64,000 nt of DNA from the NCBI RefSeq assembly GCF_017876165.1, contig NZ_JAGINQ010000005.1, positions 248,001 through 312,000 of the forward strand. The letters run 5' to 3'. The notes beneath the pieces are model-generated. The model was not told where the DNA came from and ran no database searches. It saw only the letters and a program-made list of their open reading frames with translations. The stretch comes from Azospirillum soli (GTDB lineage: Bacteria; Pseudomonadota; Alphaproteobacteria; Azospirillales; Azospirillaceae). The position numbers were made by a program, and so were the translations under genes. Positions 16,531 through 24,934 of this stretch are shown here, one piece after another. Position 1 is the stretch's first letter; each line of letters begins with the position of its first letter.

Positions 16531-17949
16531 TCAGATGATCACTCCGGCAGAGACCGGCAGTTGGTCCAAGGCTTCGGCCAGGATGGTCAGAACGCGGCGG
16601 GTCTCGGCGCGGTCGATAGGGGCGCCGAGGCAAATGCGCAGGGACTCCGGAATCTCGGACGTCGTCGCGAAGGTGTCGCTGACCACGGCGGCGATGCCAC
16701 GGGTGCGCAGGTGGGTGGCGAACTCGCCGCGCGTCCAGGTGTCGGGCAGGCGGAGCCAGAGGTGGAAGGCCTCCCGCTTCGACTGGAAACTGCGCGGCGG
16801 AAGGATGGAATCGGCAAGCTGGCGGCGCGCCACGGCCTCAGAACGAACGGCGTCGAGCACGGCGTCGGCGGTTCCGTCGGCGATCCAGCGATGGGCGATG
16901 GCCGAGGTCAGCGGCGAGGCCATCAGCGACGTCGCCCGCTGCGCCGCCGTCAGTTTCAGCGCTTGCCGGGCGTCCGGAGCCACGACGTAGGCGATGCGCA
17001 GCATGGGCGATACGCACTTGGCGAGCCCGGAAACGTGGAAGGTGATGTCCGGCGCGAGGGCCGCCAGGGGACGCGGCGGGTCCATCGGCAGGGGGCCGTA
17101 GATGTCATCTTCGATGATCGGCACGCCATGCTCGCGCGCCGCCGCGACGACGGCGTTGCGGCGCTCCAGCGGCATCGTTGCGGTGGTCGGGTTGTGGAAG
17201 GTCGGCATGCAGTAGAGCGCCTTGGGACGGTGCTGCGCCAGGACCGCGCGGAGCGCGTCGGGGTCGATGCCGTCCGCGTCCATGGGAACGCCGACGACGC
17301 GCAGGCCGAGCTGAGCGGCGACGGCCTTGAACCCCGGATAGGTCAGCGCCTCCGCGCACACCGTGTCGCCGGGACGGGCAAGCGCGGTGAGCAATGCCAG
17401 AAGGGCTCCCTGGGTTCCGGGGCAGACCAGCAGGCGCTCGGCCGGCAGATCGGGCAGACGGCGGCACAGCCAGTGAGCACCCGCCACGCGGTCGCCATTG
17501 GGGTCGCCGGCTTCGGGATAACGCAGGATGGCGGGAAGGCCGATTCCGGACAGCACGGCGGCCATGCCCTGATGCAGGCGGTCCAGCAGGCCCGGCGAGT
17601 CCGGCAGCGGCGGCTGGTTCATGGTCATGTCCACGAAGCCGGCGGGGCCAGCGGACATGGGACGTTCCGGCGCGCGGGGAGTCGAGGTGGAGGCGGGAGC
17701 GCGGACGAAGGTGCCCTGCCCCACCCGCGCGTCAATCAGGCCGCGATGGCGCGCCTCGCCATAGGCGCGACTGACCGTGGTGAAGTCGATGCCCATGTGC
17801 TCGGCCAACAGGCGTTGCGGCGGCAGACGCTGGCCGGGGCTGAGGCGCCCAGCGCGAATGTCCTCGGCGATAGCGTCGGCGATGGCGAGATAGACGGGCT
17901 TGTCCCGCCCCTCGATTTCCGGAACCCAAAGGTTTTGATCCGGCTGCAT
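16531..17949 (-). CDS. MocR-type PLP-dependent transcriptional regulator (GntR HTH plus aminotransferase domain)
   Basis: About 472 residues. A GntR winged helix (PVYLAIADAIAEDIRAGRLSPGQRLPPQRLLAEHMGID) is followed by a fold-type I aminotransferase domain. PLP-site landmarks are PGTQGALLALL, FHNPTTATM, IIEDDIYGPL and the Schiff-base Lys in SGLAKCVSPMLR. MocR proteins act as vitamin B6- or amine-responsive regulators. The open frame begins at 17988; ATG 17949 lies just before the conserved N-terminal motif and follows GGGGAAAG, so it is favoured. Target genes are not evident; the next gene, ccoG, lies 256 bases downstream with its own upstream palindromes. Confidence 0.85.
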   Translation of the reverse strand: MQPDQNLWVPEIEGRDKPVYLAIADAIAEDIRAGRLSPGQRLPPQRLLAEHMGIDFTTVSRAYGEARHRGLIDARVGQGTFVRAPASTSTPRAPERPMSAGPAGFVDMTMNQPPLPDSPGLLDRLHQGMAAVLSGIGLPAILRYPEAGDPNGDRVAGAHWLCRRLPDLPAERLLVCPGTQGALLALLTALARPGDTVCAEALTYPGFKAVAAQLGLRVVGVPMDADGIDPDALRAVLAQHRPKALYCMPTFHNPTTATMPLERRNAVVAAAREHGVPIIEDDIYGPLPMDPPRPLAALAPDITFHVSGLAKCVSPMLRIAYVVAPDARQALKLTAAQRATSLMASPLTSAIAHRWIADGTADAVLDAVRSEAVARRQLADSILPPRSFQSKREAFHLWLRLPDTWTRGEFATHLRTRGIAAVVSDTFATTSEIPESLRICLGAPIDRAETRRVLTILAEALDQLPVSAGVII

Positions 17950-18205
17950 GGCTTTCCCCGGCGCGCTGATGACGCTCCATTCATTCACGTGATTGTATGG
18001 ATTGTCAAGGGCGACACGAACTCTCCATCACCATGCTTCCTCGATCTTCTACCTCTCTCGATATCGTTCTTAAAAAAGCAACGCACCTAAAATTCGGCAT
18101 GCTTTTACGTATTTTATGAGATTCGCTCTCAAGTCGATTGACCGGAATTTCACCAGCCCTAAATAGCGGCGAAGTCTGTCAGGAAATCATCAGGGCTGCT
18201 AAATC

Positions 18206-19594
18206 ATGGGCACGCAAGATTACTCGAAAGAGTGGCGAAACGAGAGCGAGGAACGGCTGCGTGCCTTTATCGAAAGCGCCCCCAGGAAGATGTGGATCAG
18301 CCGTCCCGATGGATCCGTTGAATTCTTCAATCGGGAATGGCGCGAATACACCGGGCAAACCGACGCAAGCGGCAATCGGACCTGGAAGGACGCCGTTCAT
18401 CCGGACGACCTCCCGCGCCTTAAGGATGTTCGGAACCGGGCCGTTTCACAAGGCCAGCCGTACGACGTTCAGGTCCGGCTCAAACGCCACGGCGATGGCG
18501 CTTATCGCTGGCACATCGGGCGTGTCGCGCCGGTCCACCTGCATGGGCGGCTGATCGCCTGGATTGGCGCAGCAACCGACATCGACAAGCGTCTTCGGGC
18601 CGAAGCGGCCTTGCGTGAAAGCGAAGCCAACTTCCGCACCATGGCGGATGCCATCCCCCAGCTGGCCTGGATGCGAAATCCCAACGACCAAAGCCTTTGG
18701 TTCAATCAGCGCTGGTTCGAATTCACCGGCACGTCGATGGAGCAAATGCAGAAAGAAGGATGGCAGCCGGTCATCCATCCCGAGCATGTCGATCGCATGA
18801 CGGAGGTCGTTGAAGCCGCGAGAGCCGCCGATGCCGCGTGGGAATACACGGTCCCGATACGCCGGAAGGACGGTGCCTACCGATGGTTTCTGTTCCGTGC
18901 GGTTCCGATCCGCGACGAGTCCTCGGGGGTCGTCACGCGCTGGTTCGGCACCAGCACGGACGTCAACGAACAGCAGGAGGCGCAGGAGCGCCAGCGGCTG
19001 CTGACCCAGGAAGTCAGCCATCGCGTGAAGAACAGTCTGGCGCTCGTCGCCGCGCAGCTTTCGCTGCAGGCGCGGGCGTCGGATGACGACGACGCCAAGA
19101 AGGTGTTGATGGACGCTTACACCAGGGTGCTGACCATCGCCGGGGTGCACGACCATCTCTGGCGCCAGTACGATTCCAAGTTCATCGAGATCGGCGGCTT
19201 CCTGCGCGATCTTTGCCACAAGCTGCAAGAAACGGCGCCAACCCACGAAATCGTCTTCAATGGAGGCCGAATCGTCATCCCGACCGATCAGGCCGTTCCC
19301 ATCGGGTTGGTCGTCAACGAGCTTATCACCAACGCGCTCAAGTATGCCTATCCCGAGAAGCGCAGGGGAACGGTCTGGGTCACCCTGCGAAAGGGCGATG
19401 ATGACTCGCTCACTCTGGAAGTGTTCGATCGTGGCATTGGGCTGCCGGATGGCTTCGACCTGTCCGCCCCCACGAAAAGTCTCGGCATGCGCCTGCTGGT
19501 CAACACGGTGCGGCAGATCGATGCCACGGTGACCGCCATGCCCGCTGATCCCGGCACACGGTTCGAAATCAACATTCCAATGCGGAGAGAATAG
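18206..19594 (+). CDS. PAS-PAS sensor histidine kinase of the HisKA_2 type
   Basis: A 462-residue soluble kinase with two PAS/PAC modules (about 17-128 and 139-255), each ending in a typical PAC motif (GAATDIDKRLRAE; FGTSTDVNEQQ). The kinase core is the HisKA_2 type: phosphoacceptor H272 in LLTQEVSHRVKNSLALVAAQL. The N-box is GLVVNELITNALKYAYP, with EVFDRGIGLP and SLGMRLLVNTV following. No membrane helix or signal peptide, so it senses a cytoplasmic cue such as light, oxygen or redox. No response regulator is adjacent. Such kinases in alphaproteobacteria often feed PhyR/NepR general stress signalling, but nothing here shows that. Confidence 0.9.
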   Translation: MGTQDYSKEWRNESEERLRAFIESAPRKMWISRPDGSVEFFNREWREYTGQTDASGNRTWKDAVHPDDLPRLKDVRNRAVSQGQPYDVQVRLKRHGDGAYRWHIGRVAPVHLHGRLIAWIGAATDIDKRLRAEAALRESEANFRTMADAIPQLAWMRNPNDQSLWFNQRWFEFTGTSMEQMQKEGWQPVIHPEHVDRMTEVVEAARAADAAWEYTVPIRRKDGAYRWFLFRAVPIRDESSGVVTRWFGTSTDVNEQQEAQERQRLLTQEVSHRVKNSLALVAAQLSLQARASDDDDAKKVLMDAYTRVLTIAGVHDHLWRQYDSKFIEIGGFLRDLCHKLQETAPTHEIVFNGGRIVIPTDQAVPIGLVVNELITNALKYAYPEKRRGTVWVTLRKGDDDSLTLEVFDRGIGLPDGFDLSAPTKSLGMRLLVNTVRQIDATVTAMPADPGTRFEINIPMRRE

Positions 19595-19681
19595 TATCTT
19601 GTCCGTATTTTGCGCGGAAAAGATGCGGAGCGCATCGGGAATCGGCGCGTGTTCACCGCGCCACCATGCGGGCAGAAAAAT

Positions 19682-19706
19682 GGCCGCCGGGGTGTGCCCG
19701 GCGGCC
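19682..19706. terminator. Perfect 10-bp hairpin; minus-strand terminator candidate
   Basis: Stem GGCCGCCGGG (19682-19691) and CCCGGCGGCC (19697-19706) with loop GTGTG. On the minus strand it is followed by ATTTTT, so it could terminate transcription coming from the LacI-family gene. On the plus strand there is no T-tract, and the stem lies just 5' of the first AGTCTAGGGAG copy. Confidence 0.5.
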
Positions 19707-19840
19707 TGAAGTCTAGGGAGGAAACGCCCTAAAGCGTAGGCCCCCATTATGCCGCAGCGCACAATATAATCAATATCGTAGGATTTCGTATTTTCGTTGA
19801 AATCCGCACATAATAGCGATACGAAGCGTCTTAGAGCCTG

Positions 19841-19913
19841 AGTCTAGGGAGAAGCCCGCAAAGGGCAGGAGGGGTATGACGGCGCTGAGAACAGCCGCCT
19901 CATACCCCTTTTT
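19841..19913 (+). ncRNA. Candidate small RNA ending in a Rho-independent terminator
   Basis: The segment contains the second AGTCTAGGGAG copy and a small hairpin (GCCCGCAAAGGGC), then the terminator hairpin. It is not preceded by an open frame that would use this terminator, the PAS kinase stop being about 250 bases upstream. The 5' end is not defined; a TAATAG-like -10 box is near 19811. It could also be the 3' end of the kinase transcript. Confidence 0.35.
19870..19913 (+). terminator. Rho-independent terminator
   Basis: Stem AGGGGTATGA (19870-19879) pairs with TCATACCCCT (19900-19909); inner bases extend the pairing imperfectly. Five T residues follow (19909-19913). Orientation is plus strand. 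Confidence 0.8.
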
Positions 19914-19957
19914 AATGCCCGCGTTCCGGGCCGATAGCGGATGAATTGCGGAGGCGG

Positions 19958-21028
19958 TCAGGACGACGACGCGCGCGTGCTGTCGCGGACCACCAATTCG
20001 CATTCCAAGTTGCGCTGAATCGCCGGTGCCTTGTCGTCGTTGAGGCGCGCCAGGATCAGACCGGCGGCCAGCTCGCCGATTTCCCGCTGGGGTGGGCGCA
20101 CGGTGGTCAGGGGTGGGATGCAGGAGGCGCTGAAAGTCAGGTCGCCGAATCCGACCACGGCGAGATCGTCGGGAACGCGCAGCCCCTTCCGGTTCGCCTC
20201 GAAAAGCACGCCCAGCGCAAGCGCGTCGTTGGAGCAGACCACACCGTCGATGTCCGGGTGGGTGGTCAGCACCTCGTCGATCAGCCAGATGCCGACGGGG
20301 GTGGAGGCGGTGTCGGGGGCCGTGAAGGCGATGGGCTCGTGCAGACCGCGCCGCTTCACCTCGTCCTCATAGCCGTCGGTGCGGCTGCGCACGCGCATGT
20401 CCTGGTGAACGGCGGCGCCGATGTAAGCGACCTTGCGGCTACCTTGGTCGTAGAGGTGGCTGGTCTGGCGTCGGCCAACCTCGAAATGGGAGAAACCGAC
20501 GCTCATGTCCACGGCCGGGCACTGGGGCGAGGGAATGTCCCAGGTTTCCACCACCGGAACCCCGCAGGAGCCGAGCATGGCGCGCGTCCGGTCGGTGTGG
20601 TGCAGGCCGGTCACCACCATCGCCGCCGGCGACCAGGCGAGCATGGCGCGGATCAGCTCCTCCTCCCGCTCCGGGTCGAACTCGCTGACGCCCAGCAGGG
20701 TCTGGTAGTGCGCCGCCTGGAAGGCCTGTTGCAGCGTGTTGTAGGTCTCGGCGTAGAAGGAGTTGGTGATCGACGGCAGAATCACGCCGATCGTCCGGCT
20801 CTTGGCCGCGGCGAGGCTGCCGGCGACGAGGTTCGGGACGTAGCCCAGCTCGTCGATCACCGCACGGACGCGGGTGGCCAGTTCGGCCGACACGGCTTCG
20901 GGACGGCGCAGGTAGAGCGACACCGTGCTCGGCGACACGCCGGCGGCGCTCGCCACGTCCGTCATGGTCAAACGCTGGGTGGCACGGCGCGAACGCTTGC
21001 GGGGCGTTTTCGACGGGAGCAAGGCCAT
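19958..21028 (-). CDS. LacI-family transcriptional regulator (GntR/gluconate subgroup-like)
   Basis: About 356 residues. The LacI HTH is LTMTDVASAAGVSPSTVSLYLRRPEAVS, followed by the hinge LGYVPNLVAGSLAAAKSRTIGVILPSITNSFYAE and a periplasmic-binding-like effector domain with SNDALALGVLFEA and VVGFGD. The frame is open to 21229, but the ATG at 21028 follows AAGGAAGGAAGAGA and immediately precedes the HTH, so it is the start. It is divergent from the glycosyltransferase gene at 21165 with only 136 bases between starts. No sugar catabolic gene is near; its target may be the divergent glycosylation genes or lie elsewhere. Confidence 0.9.
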   Translation of the reverse strand: MALLPSKTPRKRSRRATQRLTMTDVASAAGVSPSTVSLYLRRPEAVSAELATRVRAVIDELGYVPNLVAGSLAAAKSRTIGVILPSITNSFYAETYNTLQQAFQAAHYQTLLGVSEFDPEREEELIRAMLAWSPAAMVVTGLHHTDRTRAMLGSCGVPVVETWDIPSPQCPAVDMSVGFSHFEVGRRQTSHLYDQGSRKVAYIGAAVHQDMRVRSRTDGYEDEVKRRGLHEPIAFTAPDTASTPVGIWLIDEVLTTHPDIDGVVCSNDALALGVLFEANRKGLRVPDDLAVVGFGDLTFSASCIPPLTTVRPPQREIGELAAGLILARLNDDKAPAIQRNLECELVVRDSTRASSS

Positions 21029-21164
21029 TCTCTTCCTTCCTTGACGACATGCCATCATAGCACGGCGCAGGCGGCGGCAACCGCCAACTTGCAAGGCCCG
21101 CCTTGCAATGGGGGGAGAAGCACCAGCATTATCGGCCCCGCAACGTTTTGCACTTAGGACCCGC

Positions 21165-23828
21165 ATGAAACCCAACAGCCGCCAGAATTCCGCCGCCGGC
21201 GTGCAAGAGCTGTTGGCCCGCGCCGTCACCCATCACCAGAACGGTCAGTTGGCCGAGGCCAAGCCGCTGTACGAGCAGGTTCTGCGCCGCCTGCCGCAGC
21301 AGACCGACGCGCTGCACCTGCTGGGCCTACTGAAGGGGCAGACGGGGGACCTCGCTGCGGGGATCGAACTGATCCGGCGCGCGGTGAAGAACGACGGGCG
21401 GCAGCCGGCGTTCCGCCTGAACCTGGGCCGCCTGCTGGAGGCCGCTGGGCAATGGGCGGAGGCCGCCGACGCCTATGGGCACGCGGCAAGGCTGGCACCG
21501 CTGGAAGCAGAGCATCATCAGATGGAAGCCAACGTCCGCGCCCGCGCCGGCCAGACGGAGGACGCGGCGAAGGCTCTGACACGGGTTCTGCTGCTGGTGC
21601 CGGACCAGGGGGAGATCGCATCGGTGCTGGGCGATGCACTGTACGACCTGGGCCGGCTGCTGCCGGCGGCAACGTGGTACGGGCGCGCGGTGACCCTGCG
21701 ACCGGATCTGTCGGTCGCCGCCTTCAACCAGGGGGCGGCGCTGCGCGACGCCGGACGGCCGGTCGAGGCTCTGACGGCTTTTCGGGCGGCGGCGAAGGCG
21801 GATCCGCTGCTGGTCCAGGCGCACGGGGAGGTGGTCGGGCTGTGCCACGCGCTGGGCGATGCGGATGGTGCGGCGAAGGCCGGGCGCGCGCTGCTGGCTC
21901 TGGCGCCCGACCATGCCGAGGCGATCAAGATCGTCGGATCGGCGCTGGCGCGGGTGGCGGGATGGCAGGATGGCGCGCGCTGGCTGGCGCGGGCGGTCGC
22001 GCTGATTCCGGAGGCAGGGGACGCGCTGCTGGTGCTGGGGACGCTGCACCAGACAAACGGGCGCTCGGCCGAGACGGCGCGTTGGTTCCGGCGCGCTCTG
22101 GCGGTGACGCCGGGCGCGGCGGTGGCGCTGTCGGGGCTCGGGCTGGCCTTGGGGGGCGGGGCGCGCGGGGACGAGGCGGTCCGGCTGGCGGTGCGGGCGG
22201 CGCGGGTAGCCCCAGACGACGCGGACATGGCGGCCAACGCCGGGTCGGTGCTGCACGGGCTGAAGCGGATGGCGGAGGCGCTGGACTGGCACCGGCGGGC
22301 GGTGGTTCTGCGGCCGGACGGCGCGCAGGGCTGGACCAACATCGGAACGGCCCTGCTGGACGGCAGCGAGTTCGAAGAGGCCATTGGGGTGCTGAACCGT
22401 GCGCTGGTGCTGGGGGCGGCGGAGCATGAGGCGCTGGCGCGCTCCAACCTGGGCGTCGCGCTGATGTCGGTGGGGCGGCACGCCGAGGCGGTGGCGGCCT
22501 TCCGCGCCGCGCTGGAGCGGGCGCCGGGGAACGCCGAGGTGCGGTCCAACCTTCTATTCTGCCTGTGCTTCACCGAAGAGGCCGACCTGGATGAGGTGTT
22601 CGAGGAGCACCGCCGGTTCAAGCGCTTCGCGGTACCGAGGCCGGCGGCAGAGACGCGGTACGACGGGGCGCGGTTCGAGGGGGTGTCGCGCGATCCGGAG
22701 CGGCGGCTGCGGGTCGGCTATGTGTCGCCGGATTTCCAGCGCTATCCCGGTCCCGGCTACCATTTCCTGCTGCCGCTGCTGAGCCATCACGATCGGGAGC
22801 GGGTCGAGGTCGTCTGCTATTACAACGACCTGCGCAAGGACGCGGCGACCGAGCGGTTCATGGCGCTGGCGGACGGCTGGCGCGACTGCGCGGGGATGCA
22901 CGACGACGAACTGGAGCGGGTGATAAGGGCGGACGGGATCGACATTCTGGTGGACTGCGACGGACACATGTCGCGCAACCGGATGCCGCTGTTCGCCCGC
23001 CGGGCGGCGCCGGTGCAGGTCAGCATTCCACTCTACCCCAACACGACGGGGCTGTCGGCCATGGATTACCAGTTCACCGACCCGCGCTTCGCGCCGCCGA
23101 TGGCGGGCGCGCGGCATACGGAAAAGCTGATCCGGCTGCCGGGAAGCGTCCTGTGCTACCGGCCGGCGGACTCGGCGGTGGTGCCGCCGGACCGGCCGCC
23201 GGTGGAGACGGAGGGGGTGTTCACCTTCGGATCCTTCAACAACATCACGAAGCTGAACGCCTCCACCTTCGTGCTGTGGTCGCGGGTGCTGGCGGCGGTT
23301 CCGGACGCGCGGCTGATGCTGAAATGGCGGGGGCTGACCACCGGCGGCGTGGGCCAACGGATGCTGGACGCCTTCGCGCGCCATGGAATCGGGGCGGAGC
23401 GGCTGGTGCTGCGCGGGCCGACTCCGGATCCCTACGAGGATTACGTGCGAATCGACTGCGCGCTGGATCCGGTGTTCGCCAACGGCGGCACGACCATGTG
23501 CGACGCGCTGTGGATGGGCGTGCCGGTGCTGAACCTTCCGGGAGAGGCGATGATCTCCCGCTGGGGCGCCTCGCTGATCGGGGCGGTCGGGCTGACCGAG
23601 ATGATCGCCGCCGACGAGGACGCATATGTGGCGCTGGCCGTGCGGCTGGCCGGCGATCCGGCCTTCCTGGCGCGGCAGCGCGAGGGACTGCGCGAGCGCA
23701 TGGCGCGCTCCCCCCTGATGGACGAGGCGGGCTACGCGGCGGCGGTCGAGGCCGGCTACCGGGCGGCGTGGCGGCACTGGTGCGCCGGGCTGCCGGTGGC
23801 GGCAATCGACGTTGGAGAAGCCGCATGA
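21165..23828 (+). CDS. TPR-repeat O-GlcNAc-transferase-like glycosyltransferase (GT41/SPINDLY type)
   Basis: About 887 residues. Roughly the first 470 are tandem TPRs (for example LAEAKPLYEQVLRRLPQQTDALHLLG and MAEALDWHRRAVVLRPDG); the rest is the GT41 catalytic region. Recognisable motifs are RLRVGYVSPDFQRYPGPGYHF, DILVDCDGH, LYPNTTGLSAMDY, TFGSFNNITKLN and NGGTTMCDALWMGVPVLNL. The His normally present in the VSPDFRxHPV motif is replaced by Tyr (DFQRYPG), though the later GH is kept. It is the first gene of a four-gene plus-strand glycan group and overlaps the next start by four bases. ATG 21165 (AGGA upstream) is chosen over the frame start at 21108. Substrate protein or glycan is unknown. 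Confidence 0.85.
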   Translation: MKPNSRQNSAAGVQELLARAVTHHQNGQLAEAKPLYEQVLRRLPQQTDALHLLGLLKGQTGDLAAGIELIRRAVKNDGRQPAFRLNLGRLLEAAGQWAEAADAYGHAARLAPLEAEHHQMEANVRARAGQTEDAAKALTRVLLLVPDQGEIASVLGDALYDLGRLLPAATWYGRAVTLRPDLSVAAFNQGAALRDAGRPVEALTAFRAAAKADPLLVQAHGEVVGLCHALGDADGAAKAGRALLALAPDHAEAIKIVGSALARVAGWQDGARWLARAVALIPEAGDALLVLGTLHQTNGRSAETARWFRRALAVTPGAAVALSGLGLALGGGARGDEAVRLAVRAARVAPDDADMAANAGSVLHGLKRMAEALDWHRRAVVLRPDGAQGWTNIGTALLDGSEFEEAIGVLNRALVLGAAEHEALARSNLGVALMSVGRHAEAVAAFRAALERAPGNAEVRSNLLFCLCFTEEADLDEVFEEHRRFKRFAVPRPAAETRYDGARFEGVSRDPERRLRVGYVSPDFQRYPGPGYHFLLPLLSHHDRERVEVVCYYNDLRKDAATERFMALADGWRDCAGMHDDELERVIRADGIDILVDCDGHMSRNRMPLFARRAAPVQVSIPLYPNTTGLSAMDYQFTDPRFAPPMAGARHTEKLIRLPGSVLCYRPADSAVVPPDRPPVETEGVFTFGSFNNITKLNASTFVLWSRVLAAVPDARLMLKWRGLTTGGVGQRMLDAFARHGIGAERLVLRGPTPDPYEDYVRIDCALDPVFANGGTTMCDALWMGVPVLNLPGEAMISRWGASLIGAVGLTEMIAADEDAYVALAVRLAGDPAFLARQREGLRERMARSPLMDEAGYAAAVEAGYRAAWRHWCAGLPVAAIDVGEAA

Positions 23829-24934
23829 CGACGCCGGTGTTCGACGTTGCCAAGGCGCAGCGCATCCTGGTCATCAAGCTGGACGAGGCGGGGGACTTCA
23901 TCCTCGGCACGCCGTTCCTGCGCGGCCTGCGGGCGAGCGCGCCGGGGGCGCGGATCGTGCTGGCCGTGCGGCCGGAGGTCGGCGATCTGGCGGCCCCCTG
24001 CCCCCATGTGGACGCGGTGATCGCCCCGATCCCGAAGGACGGCGGCGGCATCGATTTCCGCGCCGTGTCGCCCGGCGGGCTGGCGGTCTTCGCCGAGGCG
24101 TACCGGGCCGGGTTCGACCTGACGGTGGTGCCGCGCTACGACTTTGACCGGCACGGGGCGACGACCTTCGCCGCCAACAGCCGGGGTCGGGTCGTGGTCG
24201 GCTTTTCGGAGACGGTCACGCCCTGGAAGGCGGAGGGCAACACCGGCTTCGACCGCGCCTACAGCCATGTCCTGGCCCCGCCGCCTGGGCGGCATGAGGT
24301 GGAACAGGCACTCTCGCTGCTGGAGTTCGTCGGCGGGCGGCCGGACGGCACGGCGGTGGAGTTGTATCTGACGGACGAGGACTGGGCGGAGGCGGCGCGG
24401 CTGGTCGGGGCGACGGGGCCGTTCCTGGCCGTGGCGCCGGGGGCGGCCAGCGGGCGGCGCGTCTATCCGGTGGAGCGGCTGGCCGAGGTGGTCGCGGCGG
24501 TAGCCGGGGAACGGCGGGTGGTCGTGCTGGGCACCGGGGCGGAGCGGACGGCGGCGGCGGTGCTGGAAGCCGCACTGCCGGGGCGGGTGATTGACCTGAC
24601 CGGGCGGACGGGCCTGCGCACGGCGGCGGCGGTGATCGGGCGGGCCGAGGGGCTGATCGCCATGGACTCCGCACCCGCGCACATGGGGGCCGCCATGGTG
24701 GTGCCGGTCGCCGTCTTCTCCTGCCATCCGGAGGGCGGGGACCCGGACCACTATCACGCGCCGGAGCGGTTCCGGCCGTGGAGCGACCGCGCGCTGGTGC
24801 TGCGGCCGAAGACGGCGGTGCCGCCCTGCACCGCGTCCTGTTCAGCGGGGGAGCCGCACTGCATCGCGGCAATCGACCCGGACGCGGCCGCACGGGCCAT
24901 CGCCGCGCTGCTGGCAAAGGGATGCCGCCCGTGA
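23825..24934 (+). CDS. Glycosyltransferase family 9 (heptosyltransferase-like)
   Basis: A 369-residue GT9 protein. N-terminal RILVIKLDEAGDFILGTPFLRGLRASAPGARIVLAVRP is the acceptor-domain signature with the catalytic Asp-like D. The C-terminal half has VAPGAASGRRVYPVERLAEVV and GLIAMDSAPAHMGAAM, the nucleotide-sugar site. GT9 enzymes add heptose or related sugars to lipopolysaccharide core or other glycans; the exact donor cannot be read. The start ATG overlaps the preceding TGA as ATGA. A C-terminal Cys-rich patch (CTASCSAGEPHC) resembles the segment seen in some GT9 proteins. The protein is cytosolic with no signal peptide. Confidence 0.88.
   Translation: MTTPVFDVAKAQRILVIKLDEAGDFILGTPFLRGLRASAPGARIVLAVRPEVGDLAAPCPHVDAVIAPIPKDGGGIDFRAVSPGGLAVFAEAYRAGFDLTVVPRYDFDRHGATTFAANSRGRVVVGFSETVTPWKAEGNTGFDRAYSHVLAPPPGRHEVEQALSLLEFVGGRPDGTAVELYLTDEDWAEAARLVGATGPFLAVAPGAASGRRVYPVERLAEVVAAVAGERRVVVLGTGAERTAAAVLEAALPGRVIDLTGRTGLRTAAAVIGRAEGLIAMDSAPAHMGAAMVVPVAVFSCHPEGGDPDHYHAPERFRPWSDRALVLRPKTAVPPCTASCSAGEPHCIAAIDPDAAARAIAALLAKGCRP

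Larger units (their letters stand above)
19595..19957. other. 363-base intergenic region with two hairpins and a repeated AGTCTAGGGAG motif
   Basis: No protein gene is convincing. The undecamer AGTCTAGGGAG occurs at 19710-19720 and 19841-19851. A GC-rich hairpin precedes the first copy and a strong terminator follows the second. The arrangement suggests one or two small RNAs or leader structures; see the separate entries. Confidence 0.55.
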
